Positions 1-9,709 of a stretch of DNA of 64,000 nt are shown here, in pieces. The stretch comes from Nonlabens sp. YIK11. Its GTDB lineage: Bacteria; Bacteroidota; Bacteroidia; Flavobacteriales; Flavobacteriaceae. Numbering within the stretch: the stretch's first letter is position 1; each line of letters begins with the position of its first letter. Where the stretch lies: NCBI RefSeq assembly GCF_001413925.1, contig NZ_LBMJ01000001.1:2768001-2832000 (forward strand), read 5' to 3'. Made by a program: the position numbers and the translations under genes. The notes below the pieces were generated by a model that saw only the letters and a list, made by a program, of their open reading frames with translations, ran no database searches and was not told the DNA's origin.

Positions 1-22
1 TACCGATTGGTAGCCCTTTTTT
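1..22 (+). terminator. Truncated terminator of a gene left of the window
   Basis: TACC-GATT-GGTA followed by GCCCTTTTTT looks like the inner part and 3' arm of a rho-independent terminator whose 5' arm lies outside the window. It suggests that a plus-strand gene ends just to the left. The outer stem cannot be seen, so this is a weak call. Confidence 0.4.
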
Positions 23-205
23 ATGTTTTAAATGTAATGGAATCAACAGCCTCATCAGAATAAACGCCTCATCACGATTCAACTTTCTGGATTTATCTTG
101 ATCTCAATTCCCGCATTTAAAGCTTCATAAACCAGCGTTCTTTTGAAGTCATAGATCACTTCAAATCAAACACAAAAGTGATTCGCATGAATTGCAGGTA
201 TCTGT

Positions 206-403
206 AAATACTAATATTTGGTATTAAAATATTAGGAGGATACTTAGGAGATACTAGGGAGATACTTAGGGGATAGTGTATGAGGAGTGTATGGGTGACT
301 CGACTATTACTCGACTGCTATTCGACTGTTATTCGACTAATACTCGACTAAAGAGTATGGATCAAGTATATAAAAGTAATAGAACAGGTATGGAAACGTA
401 CCT
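206..403 (+). repeat. 11-bp-phased degenerate repeat array (locus 1)
   Basis: Cut into 11-mers from base 206, this stretch gives 18 related units. Examples are GATACTTAGGA (239), GATACTAGGGA (250), GATACTTAGGG (261), TATTACTCGAC (305), TGCTATTCGAC (316), TGTTATTCGAC (327), TAATACTCGAC (338), TAAAGAGTATG (349), GATCAAGTATA (360) and GAACAGGTATG (382). Units end mainly in CGAC, TATG or TAGG(G). The outermost units are weak. The same phase and the same words recur at 49696-49805 on the other strand. About one unit per helical turn would suit cooperative protein binding; this is inference. Confidence 0.75.
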
Positions 404-651
404 ATTTGTTTGTTGAGAGATGGACAGCTATAGCTTTATAGATTCTGCTCTTTTAAGTTTTATCGATTGCTTAATCCCAACTCGTAAAAGTGAATGCAGA
501 GTCGATAGTTATCTCTCCTAAATTACAGCCAAGAATTGATAAAATACAGCTAGAGCCAATTCAGGTAAAGGCATGGATCAGAATACCTAAAAAGCGACGA
601 CTTAAAGGTAATCATGACTTAAACGGGAACTAAGCTTCCTTTACCTGAAAC

Positions 652-672
652 AATCCTAGGAAGGATTTTTTA
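652..672 (+). terminator. Possible small terminator hairpin
   Basis: AATCCT-AGGA-AGGATT followed by TTTTT. The stem is only 6 bp. In plus orientation it would end a transcript coming from the array region, where no gene is seen, so the call is tentative. Confidence 0.3.
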
Positions 673-691
673 TCAAGGTGTTTAAATAGGA

Positions 692-2506
692 TTATTTAGT
701 CCTCTCAATATATTCATCAACCAATTCCTCTAATATATTTAACGGCAAGGAGCCATTAGTGAGTACCACATCGTGGAAATCTTTAATATCAAAATCTTCA
801 CCTAGTGCATTTTGAGCTTTGGCTCGCAACTGCAGGATCTTGTTCATTCCTACTTTGTAAGCAGTTGCTTGAGATGGCATCACGATATGGCGCTCTACCA
901 TTTTAATGGCATCACTTTCGGCATTAGGTGTATTTGCCATATAATATTCAATACCTTCTTCTCTACTCCACTTTTTGGAATGAATACCGGTATCCACCAC
1001 AAGGCGGCAGGCACGCCATAATTCCATAGCGAGTCTTCCAAAATCACTGTATGGGTCTTTGTAAAAGCCTATTTCTTTCGGGATCAGCTCTGAGTAAAGT
1101 CCCCAACCTTCTACATAGGCCGTGTAAAAGGAATGCTTTCTAAATTCAGGAATACTGTCCAGTTCTTGTGCGATGGCAATTTGCATATGGTGTCCAGGAA
1201 TACCTTCATGATAAGCTAATGCATCCATCTGATAGGTAGGCATAGCTTTCATATCATATAAATTAGCATAGTAAGTTCCAGGCCTACTGCCGTCAGTAGC
1301 AGGTTGCTGATAAAATGCTTTGCCAGCGCTAGACTCACGAAAAGGTTCCACAGCCTTTACGATGATGTCAGCTTCAGGAAGCGTGTGGAATAATTCTGGA
1401 AGTTTTGCCTTCATGGCATTAATCTTAGCGGTAGCCTCACCCAAGTACCTTTTCTTGCCGGCATCAGTATCCGAATAATAGAATTGGTCATCATCACGCA
1501 TGAATTTGAAGAAATCTTGAAGGGTTCCTTCAAATTTGACTTGTTTCATGATCTCACGCATCTCATTGTGAATGCGCTCTACTTCTTTGAGACCCAATTC
1601 ATGGATCTCGTCAGCCGTCATATTTGTGGTGGTGGTTCTATCTAAAGCGTGTTGATAAAACTCTGCTCCTTTAGGAAATTTCCAAGCTCCATCTTCTCCA
1701 GTGGCTCGCTGCTGTTGATCTGTAAGAAACGTGATCAAGTTTTCGTAAGCCGGCATCACGTGCTGCAGCAAGGCCTCATCTGCCATAGTTTTTAATTCCT
1801 CTTTTCGTTTAGTGTCTAGATCAAGCTTGTCTATTTTATCTTCAAAGTCTGCTGCAAGCGTACTCTTATCGCCAAAATCGCTAAACGGTGCACCAGTGAT
1901 CACATTACGGGAATCCTTAAGTACTTTTTCAAATACAAATCGAGGTAACAGGATGCCGTTTGTTTCTCTTAACGACAGGTTGTTGGTCAACTCCTCAAAC
2001 AGCGGCTGGATACCTTTAAAACGCTCAATGTATGCCAGTGCATCAGACTCGCTGGCTATTTGATGCATGTTGATCAAAAATGCCGGTACTTCAGACTGCA
2101 TACCGTGCATCTGGTTGACAGGATAGCTGTATAAGCGATAGTCATAATCTGCTATTTTTTGTTCCTGCTCGCGCTTATACAGTCGATAACTTAAAAGGTC
2201 TTGACCTTCCAGTGCCTGTTCTTCCACTTCCTTGGTCAAGTATTTGAGTCGGGATTCTGCCAGCTCTTTATCCTCTAGATCTCTGGCACTTGAGATATCG
2301 GTCCACTTGCCATAGTCCGTTTTGATACCCATCTGGGTTTGCATTTCAGGATCTCTTGCAAGGTCTTTTTGGAATTGTGCTTCCAGCCAGTTATTGAACT
2401 CTTGGGAGATTTTAAGTTGTTCCGCTTTCGCGAAAGCGTGACTATCAGTATCATTCTTACAAGAACCTAAGATTAGAATGATCGCCAGAAATACCGTCTT
2501 TCTCAT
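692..2506 (-). CDS. DUF885 family lipoprotein, metallopeptidase-like
   Basis: This is a predicted exported lipoprotein of the DUF885 family, whose members resemble zinc-dependent peptidases. Residues 1-16 form a signal peptide ending in the lipobox LGSC, so Cys16 would be lipidated and the protein anchored in a membrane facing the periplasm or surface. The zinc-site motif YHEGIPGHH lies near residue 432, in the C-terminal half as usual for the family, and the length (604 aa) is typical. The palindrome at 2423-2438 is translated as AFAKA at about residue 24, in the linker just after the lipidation site. The gene follows dsbD after 6 bases on the same strand and probably shares its transcript. 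Substrate unknown. Confidence 0.88.
   Translation of the reverse strand: MRKTVFLAIILILGSCKNDTDSHAFAKAEQLKISQEFNNWLEAQFQKDLARDPEMQTQMGIKTDYGKWTDISSARDLEDKELAESRLKYLTKEVEEQALEGQDLLSYRLYKREQEQKIADYDYRLYSYPVNQMHGMQSEVPAFLINMHQIASESDALAYIERFKGIQPLFEELTNNLSLRETNGILLPRFVFEKVLKDSRNVITGAPFSDFGDKSTLAADFEDKIDKLDLDTKRKEELKTMADEALLQHVMPAYENLITFLTDQQQRATGEDGAWKFPKGAEFYQHALDRTTTTNMTADEIHELGLKEVERIHNEMREIMKQVKFEGTLQDFFKFMRDDDQFYYSDTDAGKKRYLGEATAKINAMKAKLPELFHTLPEADIIVKAVEPFRESSAGKAFYQQPATDGSRPGTYYANLYDMKAMPTYQMDALAYHEGIPGHHMQIAIAQELDSIPEFRKHSFYTAYVEGWGLYSELIPKEIGFYKDPYSDFGRLAMELWRACRLVVDTGIHSKKWSREEGIEYYMANTPNAESDAIKMVERHIVMPSQATAYKVGMNKILQLRAKAQNALGEDFDIKDFHDVVLTNGSLPLNILEELVDEYIERTK
2423..2438. repeat. Palindrome copy 1, exact 16-mer
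   Basis: CGCTTTCGCGAAAGCG inside the DUF885 gene, read as AFAKA just behind the lipobox. Confidence 0.95.
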
Positions 2507-2512
2507 AATTGA

Positions 2513-4561
2513 TTATTTGTTAAGGCCAGATTCCAGCCAGATTTTATATTCCTCTACATCTGGAGTGTACCCGACGGGCTCAACCAGGTCGTTCCCATTT
2601 TGATCTACAATCGCGTAGAAGGGTTGAGCATTCACTTGGTACCGCTCGATCTGGAAGTCACTCCACTTGTTGCCTATAGTCCTGATTTTTTTACCAGTGG
2701 TTTCAGAAACATATTGTTCTTCTTTCTCAAGATCTGCTCGCTCGTCCACATAAAGGGATATCAGAACAAAATCATTCTTGAGTAGATCCTTGATCACCGG
2801 TTCGCCCCATACGCGTTCTTCCATCTTACGGCAATTGACGCACGCCCAACCCGTAAAATCAATTAAAGCAGGTTTGCCTACCTCATTGGCATAGGCAAGT
2901 CCTTCTTCATAATCGTCAAAGGTGATGATGTCATGAACACCTAAATGCGCGCCGTCCGGAATCTCTATTTGAGCAGTACTGGCATTGCTAGAGAACCCAT
3001 AAGGAGACTCGCTATAGGTCATTGGTGGTGGGAAACCACTAATCAACTTGAGCGGCGCACCCCACAATCCAGGAATCAAATACAAAGTAAAACACAGCGA
3101 TAAAATTCCCAACAGCAAACGACCTACAGAGATCGACTGATCTTTATCGTCATGAGGCAAGCGTATCTTCCCGAACAAATAAATCGCCAAGGCTCCAAAA
3201 ATGGCAATCCAAATCGCTATAAAAAGTTCTCGTTGCAACCAACCTGCTTGCCAGACCAAATCTGCATTGGATAAGAATTTGAAGGCAAATGCCAGCTCCA
3301 AAAAGCCCAAGAAAACCTTTACGGTATTGAGCCATCCTCCAGATTTAGGCAAGGCGGTCAACCAACTGGGAAACAAGGCAAATAGCGCAAATGGTATTCC
3401 CAGTCCAAACCCAAAACCTGCTAGCCCAACGCTTAAAGCGGTCGCACCACCATCAGACGACAGCACGCTTCCCAACACGCTACCAATCACGGGACCTGTA
3501 CATGAAAAGGAAACCAGTACCAGCGTCAAGGCCATAAAAAAGATGCCTATCACACCGCCTACACTAGAGGCCTTGTCTACTTTATTGATAAGTGAATTAG
3601 GCATAGTGATCTCAAAAGCACCAAAAAAGCTAATCGCAAAGACCACAAAAATGATAAAGAAGAAGATGTTCAAATAGGGATTGGTACTAAACTCATTGAA
3701 CACATCTGGAGAGATGGATTCAAATAGATGAAATGGCATACTGCACAGCACATAGATCAATAGGATGAAAAATCCGTAAAGGATGCCTTGAAACTTACCT
3801 TTAGTATTCTTTTCATTTTGCTTTGTGAAAAATGAAACCGTCATGGGAATCATAGGATAAACACATGGTGTCAATAAGGCTCCAAATCCAGCCAATAAAC
3901 ACAAAACAAAAATGGTCGTCAGGTCATTCTCATTATCCTTTTCAATATCATCACTAAACGGTACATCGGTTGGAGTGGTCTCTTCTTTGGATTTGGCTTC
4001 TTTTAAATTAGATAAATCAGGTGCCTGTGCAACCAGTGGCTCGATGTCGTTATCGTAATAATTGTCAATGATGGAAGCAACCTCTGCTCCAACGACTGCG
4101 TCGGGATTGATTTTAAAAATCAACATTTCTGGAGATGGCGGCAGGCAGCGTTCATCGTCACATGCTTGATAAATAGCTTCAGCCAGGATATAATCTACAC
4201 TGGTGTCTAGCAATTTTACCTTCTGCTTAAAGACGGCAAAGTCCTTGAATTGGTAGACGTCGGCTTCAAAAACCTCTGTATATTCTTTATAAGTGCCAAT
4301 TTCTTGATTGGCTCCCAAAAGTTCGAATCTATTATCAGCTTCATAAAACCGAAACTCGGTTGGAATATTACCGGCACCTACCGAAAATTGAGAGTAAATA
4401 TGCCAGCCCGCATCTAGCTGTGCCGTTGAGACCAATTCGTAGGTGTTCTCTCCTAAATCGTTGACCTCAACACTCCAACTGGCAGGATCTGACAGTTGAG
4501 CACTGGACAAAAAACCAACAAATACTAGAAGTACCAACCATACATTTTTCAAATAACCCAT
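2513..4561 (-). CDS. dsbD: Thiol:disulfide interchange protein DsbD
   Basis: An inner-membrane reductant conduit that passes electrons from cytoplasmic thioredoxin to periplasmic thiol proteins. The order of parts is a signal peptide; an N-terminal periplasmic domain with the cysteine pair CDDERC near residue 137; a central block of about eight membrane segments with [10 protein letters not shown] (near 229) and [10 protein letters not shown] carrying the two membrane cysteines; and a C-terminal thioredoxin domain with WACVNC near residue 572. All three redox pairs are present. A charged linker rich in K, E and D precedes the membrane block. The start overlaps the end of tilS by 13 bases, so the two are translationally close. 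Confidence 0.93.
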   Translation of the reverse strand: MGYLKNVWLVLLVFVGFLSSAQLSDPASWSVEVNDLGENTYELVSTAQLDAGWHIYSQFSVGAGNIPTEFRFYEADNRFELLGANQEIGTYKEYTEVFEADVYQFKDFAVFKQKVKLLDTSVDYILAEAIYQACDDERCLPPSPEMLIFKINPDAVVGAEVASIIDNYYDNDIEPLVAQAPDLSNLKEAKSKEETTPTDVPFSDDIEKDNENDLTTIFVLCLLAGFGALLTPCVYPMIPMTVSFFTKQNEKNTKGKFQGILYGFFILLIYVLCSMPFHLFESISPDVFNEFSTNPYLNIFFFIIFVVFAISFFGAFEITMPNSLINKVDKASSVGGVIGIFFMALTLVLVSFSCTGPVIGSVLGSVLSSDGGATALSVGLAGFGFGLGIPFALFALFPSWLTALPKSGGWLNTVKVFLGFLELAFAFKFLSNADLVWQAGWLQRELFIAIWIAIFGALAIYLFGKIRLPHDDKDQSISVGRLLLGILSLCFTLYLIPGLWGAPLKLISGFPPPMTYSESPYGFSSNASTAQIEIPDGAHLGVHDIITFDDYEEGLAYANEVGKPALIDFTGWACVNCRKMEERVWGEPVIKDLLKNDFVLISLYVDERADLEKEEQYVSETTGKKIRTIGNKWSDFQIERYQVNAQPFYAIVDQNGNDLVEPVGYTPDVEEYKIWLESGLNK

Positions 4562-5880
4562 GTAATCTTTTTAATTTCTTTAGTCGATCTTGTAATGGCA
4601 TGATGCCTACTGGACCTCAAACCAACAATCCATAAAATCTTGTCACCCGATTCCAAAACAAAACATCGTTCTTTATCCAATCGGGAAACTTTCTCATTAA
4701 TTAATATATCGCTCACTAATTGCGAGCCACTCATGCCATAAGGTTCCAGCCTATCGCCTGGCCTCCATACCCGTAAAGTTAACGGATATTCCAGCCGTGA
4801 CGTATCTACCAGCAATACATTTTTACCCATGTGCGCCTTGACAAAATCCATAGGATCATCCACATGATGGGTTTCTACCGATAGCTGCGCCTGATCAATA
4901 GATACTGATGTAGTTTCAGGTAATAGATACCAGGTTGCTGTTACGGGATCCTTACGCAACTCTAACCTCAATAAATCCCGATCTTTCAGCAAGATATAAT
5001 CGTCATTCTGCAGTTGTTTACCGGTTTCGGCGTCCATCAAATGCAGGACTTCATCCATCTTGATAAAACCATAAGGCTGTAGCAAATAGAACAGATACTT
5101 AGCAAATCCATCCACCTTTTTTACCTCATCCAGATGTATTTCAAATGCAGTGGTGTTGGTAGTTGTTACGCTTTCGCGAAAGCGTGCTACCGCATCGTCC
5201 ACAATACTTTCAACATCTTTGAGATAGGACAAGGTTTTGAGGAAATGAGCTCTCAAATCTGGAAGCGCGCTGTGTAGAAGCGGCAATACCTCATTACGCA
5301 ACTGATTGCGCTGGTAATCGTTACTGGCATTGCTGGAATCTTCACGCCATTTCAAATCATGCTGCTGCGCGTATTCCAAAATCTGCTGTCTGGTAAAAGG
5401 CAGCAACGGTCGTATCACAGACTCGTTGATCGCAGGAATTCCTTGCAGGCCAGCGAGTCCAGCGCCGCGATTTAAATTGATTAGAAACGTTTCGATTTGA
5501 TCGTCCAGGTGATGTGCCGTGAGGATACCATCCAGATGATAGGTTTGTTGCAGTTGCGCAAACCACTCATATCGCAAATCCCTGGCGGCCATTTGAGTGG
5601 AAATACCTCGATTTGCAGATATTTTTTTGGTCTCAAAAGAGGTAGTGTGCAGTTCAATTGCTTGATCGCCTGCCATTTTTTTGAGGAACTGTTCATCACC
5701 ATCACTTTCCGCAGCACGTAGATTGAAATTGCAATGTGCCCATTGCGCTTTTATTCCTGCCTGGTGGAGTAAATGTGCCAAAACAACACTGTCCAAACCA
5801 CCACTGATGGCCAGCAAATACGAGCCTTGCATCAATTGCGGGAAGTTAGATCTTACATGTTCAACAAAAGCATCTTGCAT
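4549..5880 (-). CDS. tilS: tRNA(Ile)-lysidine synthetase TilS
   Basis: Converts C34 of the AUA-reading tRNA-Ile to lysidine, using ATP and lysine, in the cytoplasm. The PP-loop motif [13 protein letters not shown] lies near residues 25-37, with [10 protein letters not shown] and [14 protein letters not shown] following, as in the family; the C-terminal TilS domain ([14 protein letters not shown]) is present. At 443 aa it is full length. The palindrome at 5169-5184 is translated in the frame ARFRES near residue 235, in the variable linker after the catalytic domain. The gene lies between pabB (10 bases upstream) and dsbD (overlapping). Confidence 0.93.
   Translation of the reverse strand: MQDAFVEHVRSNFPQLMQGSYLLAISGGLDSVVLAHLLHQAGIKAQWAHCNFNLRAAESDGDEQFLKKMAGDQAIELHTTSFETKKISANRGISTQMAARDLRYEWFAQLQQTYHLDGILTAHHLDDQIETFLINLNRGAGLAGLQGIPAINESVIRPLLPFTRQQILEYAQQHDLKWREDSSNASNDYQRNQLRNEVLPLLHSALPDLRAHFLKTLSYLKDVESIVDDAVARFRESVTTTNTTAFEIHLDEVKKVDGFAKYLFYLLQPYGFIKMDEVLHLMDAETGKQLQNDDYILLKDRDLLRLELRKDPVTATWYLLPETTSVSIDQAQLSVETHHVDDPMDFVKAHMGKNVLLVDTSRLEYPLTLRVWRPGDRLEPYGMSGSQLVSDILINEKVSRLDKERCFVLESGDKILWIVGLRSSRHHAITRSTKEIKKITWVI
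5169..5184. repeat. Palindrome copy 2, exact 16-mer
   Basis: CGCTTTCGCGAAAGCG inside tilS, read in the RFRES frame. Confidence 0.95.
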
Positions 5881-5889
5881 GCTGCAAAT

Positions 5890-7203
5890 CTAAGAAAAAG
5901 CTATGCCTTGGGACTTGAGAACCTCCATCAATGCAGCTGCTTTTACAAGACATTCCTGATATTCATATTCAGGAATTGCGGCTATGGTGATGGCACTACC
6001 AACACTTAGGGAAACTGTCCTTTTCTGGGCATTGTAAAGTAGGGTGCGTATGACCACATTAAGATCAAAATCTCCAGACGGTTTGAAGTAACCTACCGCA
6101 CCGCTGTAGACACCACGTTTAAAGGATTCTGTTTTTTCAATGATTTTCATGGCACTGATCTTAGGTGCGCCCGTCATGCTGCCCATGGGAAAAGTAGCCT
6201 TAATGGCATCAACTCCTGTATGCTGGTCGTCCAGCTGTGCCGTAATACTACTGATCATGTGATGCACCTGAGGGAAAGAATACAACCCAAAAAGTTCTGA
6301 AACTTCTACACTTCCCTTTTTGGCCACTCGAGACAAGTCATTACGGACCAAGTCAACGATCATGACGTTTTCAGATCGTTCTTTTTGATTCTTGAGCAAT
6401 TCGTTTTTAAGCTGCTCGTCCGTCGCTTGGTCGCTGGAACGTGCGGCCGTTCCCTTGATAGGTTGTGAAAGCAATTCACCAGCAGATTTCTTTAAGTAAC
6501 GCTCTGGACTGGCGCTGATGATATAGTGATCATGAAATCTTGCGTAAGCTGCAAACGGTGGTCTACTGCTTTGATTCAAATCCTGATAAGCTTGTATAGC
6601 ATCCAGCTTTACATCCGCGGCGCTAAATTGTGTACACAAATTGGCTTCATAGATGTCTCCGCGCTGTATATGACTTAAAAAGGATTGCGCTTTTTCTAGG
6701 TAAGCTGATTTGGAATCAGTGGCTTGAAGTTTATTTTGGGAACGGTATTCTTTAGGTTCACTAGCTGGTTGATTGCGTATTGATTCAAACAGATTGCTGA
6801 TTTCAATTTGATCCTCTTCATACGTATGGAAAGTGACCTGATCGAGCGCTATCTCCATCACCATTTGAGGAACAAAGAATTGCAAATCTGGAAATTCTAA
6901 GGCGTCTGGATTCTGGCTGGTAAGTGGTTCCAATTCATTTTTCAGATCGTACCCCAAATAACCGAACATCCAATCTTCATGCTCTTCTTGAAAATGGCGT
7001 AATTGCTCAAAAGCGGTTCCTGCGGCACATCGCAATAGATCTATCGCTCCTACAGCACACAAACAACTGTAAGTAGCCGATTCCGCCTCATTACTATCCA
7101 AAAAAACCAAGAATTCTTCCTTTTCAAAGAAGCGCAATAGCTGGTTTTTGAACGTAGCCTGATCAGAGATAGAGAAGCTATAGGAAGTTCTAGAATTGTT
7201 CAC
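5890..7203 (-). CDS. pabB: Aminodeoxychorismate synthase component I
   Basis: A chorismate-binding enzyme that makes 4-amino-4-deoxychorismate for folate; anthranilate synthase component I is the close alternative. The C-terminal chorismate-binding domain (about residues 160-430) carries SQPIKGTAAR, SENVMIVDLVRNDLSRV, GSMTGAPKISAMKIIE and SGAVGYF, all family signatures. The N-terminal third is the more variable domain. PIKGT, with its lysine, favours PabB over TrpE. No glutamine amidotransferase subunit is adjacent. It heads the minus-strand run pabB-tilS-dsbD-DUF885, with gaps of 10 bases or fewer or overlaps. Confidence 0.85.
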   Translation of the reverse strand: MNNSRTSYSFSISDQATFKNQLLRFFEKEEFLVFLDSNEAESATYSCLCAVGAIDLLRCAAGTAFEQLRHFQEEHEDWMFGYLGYDLKNELEPLTSQNPDALEFPDLQFFVPQMVMEIALDQVTFHTYEEDQIEISNLFESIRNQPASEPKEYRSQNKLQATDSKSAYLEKAQSFLSHIQRGDIYEANLCTQFSAADVKLDAIQAYQDLNQSSRPPFAAYARFHDHYIISASPERYLKKSAGELLSQPIKGTAARSSDQATDEQLKNELLKNQKERSENVMIVDLVRNDLSRVAKKGSVEVSELFGLYSFPQVHHMISSITAQLDDQHTGVDAIKATFPMGSMTGAPKISAMKIIEKTESFKRGVYSGAVGYFKPSGDFDLNVVIRTLLYNAQKRTVSLSVGSAITIAAIPEYEYQECLVKAAALMEVLKSQGIAFS

Positions 7204-7307
7204 GATGCAAATGTAATTGGGATTCCATCAACACCATGAACTCTAGACAAAAATCGGTAGTACATTCCAGATCACGCTTGTGATTCTAATTACTAATCTC
7301 CTGAGGT

Positions 7308-9557
7308 TTAGAATCTATACTGCAACAAACCTCTAATGAAGAATGGTGTTCCTGGTGTAAAGTGTATTTCTTCCACGGGTGCAGCTTCATTTTGAAGTCT
7401 TGATTCTGTAGCAAATTGGGTTTCATTCCACTCTACACCAAATAAGTTTTGAACCGCAACGCCTAACCTCAGGTTGTTACTGATATCGTAATTTACATTC
7501 AAGTCAGATACAAAATAACCTTCTGCAACAATGTTATTGTCTTCATTTGCAGGACGATCACCAATATAACGGTATCTAAATCCAGCATTGAAACCATTCC
7601 AATCCTTTAGACTCAAACCACCGGTAGACGTAAACTTAGGAGCCAATGGGATCAAGTCTTCGCCATCAGGTTCGTTAATAGCTCTAGCGTGAGCATAGTT
7701 TAAATTACCGTCAAAGAAAAGGTGGTCTGTAAGTTGATACCTTAATCCTAGGTCATAGCCATAACGCTCTGTCTCACCGCTAGGCTCTACGATACCTGCA
7801 TCACCTACATAGACAAATTCTTGCTCCAGGAATAAATACCATAAAGCAGCATTCACAATAATTCTGTTGGTAGGTTTCCAGATGGCTCCTAAATCAGATC
7901 CATAGGATTTAGGTAAAATATCGTCTGCTGTTTCTTGTAGCACCACACGAGTATCATTACTATGAAAACCAACGCCATTTTTGAAGTATAATTGAACGTC
8001 TTCATTCACTCGGTAGTTGAAATTCAGCTTGGGCAACAATGCTGTTTCAGTTTGTGCTTGAGTATCGTATAAAGTGGTCAGCGCGTCTTTATACGTGAAC
8101 TTGAATCGTTCCAATCGCAATCCAGCATCAATCAAGAAATCATTCACGTACCAGGTAGCACCTACAAATCCAGAAGTGTTGGTTTCGTTAATATCACCTA
8201 GCTGAATATTCTCTAAGGTCGTGCGTCTATTCAACGTGCGTGATAACTCACTACCTTCTGTACGATCGTTGCGTAACCTGATTCCTGCGGTTAAATCTAG
8301 CTTATAATCGGCTAACTGGGTTGTATAGGTATAAGCCGCATCAAGCCCAGCCAGGTCACGAGATTCTCGTTGTCTGATTTGGTCACCATTAATAGGATCT
8401 TCTAGGAAGAACGTAAAGTTGGAGAACAAAAGGAAGTCGTACTTAGAATAATACAAATGAGTGCTGAAGGTTTCGTTATCGCTCACCTGCATGTCATAAT
8501 TGATGTTGACACTGGTGCGTGAGGTCTCGCCACCTTCTGTATCATCAATAGCGCCAAATCTTCCTATCAAACCACGATCCACAGCACGTTGCGGGATCTG
8601 TCCGCTCGCGTCCCATTCACTATCAAAATGCGAGATACTTACGCCCAACTCATTACCATTATCAGATATGTAATTGAGTTTCCCGAATAAGTTGATGCGA
8701 TCAAAATTTTGTGGGCTATCAAACGGCCCATCAAATGTCAAATATTCTGTAGCTACATAAGCGCTGGTATTGCTATTATCCAACACCTGAACCAATCCCA
8801 CATAACGCTGATAATTAAAATCACCAATTTCTGAACTGATTACATTTTCACGCACATAATCCATCGTACGGAAATCCACATGTCCAGCCGTAGCAAAATT
8901 CCCAACCGCTTTATCATAGCTACCTTTTCCATAAGAGATGTTCTCAATGGTTTCAGGGATGACAAAGTGCAAGTCTGCATAGCCTTGTCCATGCGCATGG
9001 GACACCATATTCACTGGCATACCGTCGACACTTATGGCAACGTCTGTACCGTGATCAATATCAAAACCTCTTAGAAACAACTGCTCTGCCTTACCGCCAC
9101 CAGCATGTTGTCCTATAAAAAGACCTGGCACGGCTCGCAAAACTTCTTGAGATGATGTCACCGGATTCACTTCAAGATCGGCTTTCGTGATAGTGTTAAG
9201 CACGTCAACATCATTGGTTAAGCTAATAGCATCTAAATCTATGGGCGCCTCCTCAAGGATAATCTGAAGCACTTCAGATTCATCTGTTATCGCTTTCGCG
9301 AAAGCGGAATACCCCAATTTTGAAAATCGCAATTCATCACCTTCATCCACATCATTTAAGATGAAATAGCCCTTAACATTAGTATGCGTGTGCTTTCCAG
9401 TTTTGACGTGTAGGACATAAACATCTTTTAAGGGTCGATCCTCTGTATCCACAACCGTACCGGTAATGGGATGGGCAAAAATGAGATTTGAAAATAAAAT
9501 GAAGAGTAAAAGAAGCCCAGAAGGAGCATTCTTTTTAGGTGAAAATCTAGAATTCAT
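7308..9557 (-). CDS. TonB-dependent outer-membrane receptor
   Basis: An outer-membrane gated channel that would import a substrate with energy from TonB. After a signal peptide (about residues 1-28, ending near LIFAHP) comes a carboxypeptidase-regulatory-like domain (GTVVDTEDRPLKDVYV...), then a plug domain (VLRAVPGLFIGQHAGGGKAEQLFLRGFDIDHG) and a beta-barrel ending in the aromatic residue of LLQYRF, typical for outer-membrane insertion. No SusD partner lies next to it, so a siderophore, cofactor or metal is as likely as a glycan. The DHGTD and SHAHGQGYADLH plug segments are histidine-rich, which might point to metal, but this is inference. The palindrome at 9291-9306 is read as AFAKA in the N-terminal domain. 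Confidence 0.9.
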   Translation of the reverse strand: MNSRFSPKKNAPSGLLLLFILFSNLIFAHPITGTVVDTEDRPLKDVYVLHVKTGKHTHTNVKGYFILNDVDEGDELRFSKLGYSAFAKAITDESEVLQIILEEAPIDLDAISLTNDVDVLNTITKADLEVNPVTSSQEVLRAVPGLFIGQHAGGGKAEQLFLRGFDIDHGTDVAISVDGMPVNMVSHAHGQGYADLHFVIPETIENISYGKGSYDKAVGNFATAGHVDFRTMDYVRENVISSEIGDFNYQRYVGLVQVLDNSNTSAYVATEYLTFDGPFDSPQNFDRINLFGKLNYISDNGNELGVSISHFDSEWDASGQIPQRAVDRGLIGRFGAIDDTEGGETSRTSVNINYDMQVSDNETFSTHLYYSKYDFLLFSNFTFFLEDPINGDQIRQRESRDLAGLDAAYTYTTQLADYKLDLTAGIRLRNDRTEGSELSRTLNRRTTLENIQLGDINETNTSGFVGATWYVNDFLIDAGLRLERFKFTYKDALTTLYDTQAQTETALLPKLNFNYRVNEDVQLYFKNGVGFHSNDTRVVLQETADDILPKSYGSDLGAIWKPTNRIIVNAALWYLFLEQEFVYVGDAGIVEPSGETERYGYDLGLRYQLTDHLFFDGNLNYAHARAINEPDGEDLIPLAPKFTSTGGLSLKDWNGFNAGFRYRYIGDRPANEDNNIVAEGYFVSDLNVNYDISNNLRLGVAVQNLFGVEWNETQFATESRLQNEAAPVEEIHFTPGTPFFIRGLLQYRF
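9291..9306. repeat. Palindrome copy 3, exact 16-mer
   Basis: CGCTTTCGCGAAAGCG inside the TonB-dependent receptor gene, read as AFAKA in the domain before the plug. Confidence 0.95.
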
Positions 9558-9661
9558 TGGTTTATTAGGTTGTTGAAATAACTACGTACGAAAAACGCAT
9601 ATCAGTTTTAGACCCTTTGTTAAACAAACCGTAAAAGAATTAACAAAACGAATAAAAACAA

Positions 9662-9687
9662 ACCAGCCGGCAATATTGCCGGCTGGT
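9662..9687 (-). terminator. Terminator after lpd
   Basis: A 12-bp perfect stem ACCAGCCGGCAA / TTGCCGGCTGGT with a 2-base core. On the minus strand it is followed by TTTGTTTTTATT, and it sits 23 bases after the lpd stop codon. It separates lpd from the receptor gene. Confidence 0.85.
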
Positions 9688-9709
9688 CTATCTATTTATA
9701 CATGTGCTT

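Larger units (their letters stand above)
1..691. other. Long non-coding region with an 11-bp-phased array
   Basis: No convincing gene is seen in this 691-base stretch. It holds the end of a terminator, an 11-bp-phased degenerate repeat array (206-403), an inverted repeat pair TTCAGGTAAAGG / CCTTTACCTGAA at 560-571 and 638-649, and a small hairpin followed by T residues at 652-672. The last two could mark the end of a short plus-strand transcript, which is inference. Confidence 0.6.

Noticed and set aside
206-403. The array as a CRISPR
   Set aside because: Units are 11 bp, contiguous and degenerate, with no spacers of 25-40 bp and no cas genes.
3201-3677. 158-codon plus-strand frame inside dsbD
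   Set aside because: Shadow frame of an intact, well-conserved gene; low-complexity composition (S, P, K).
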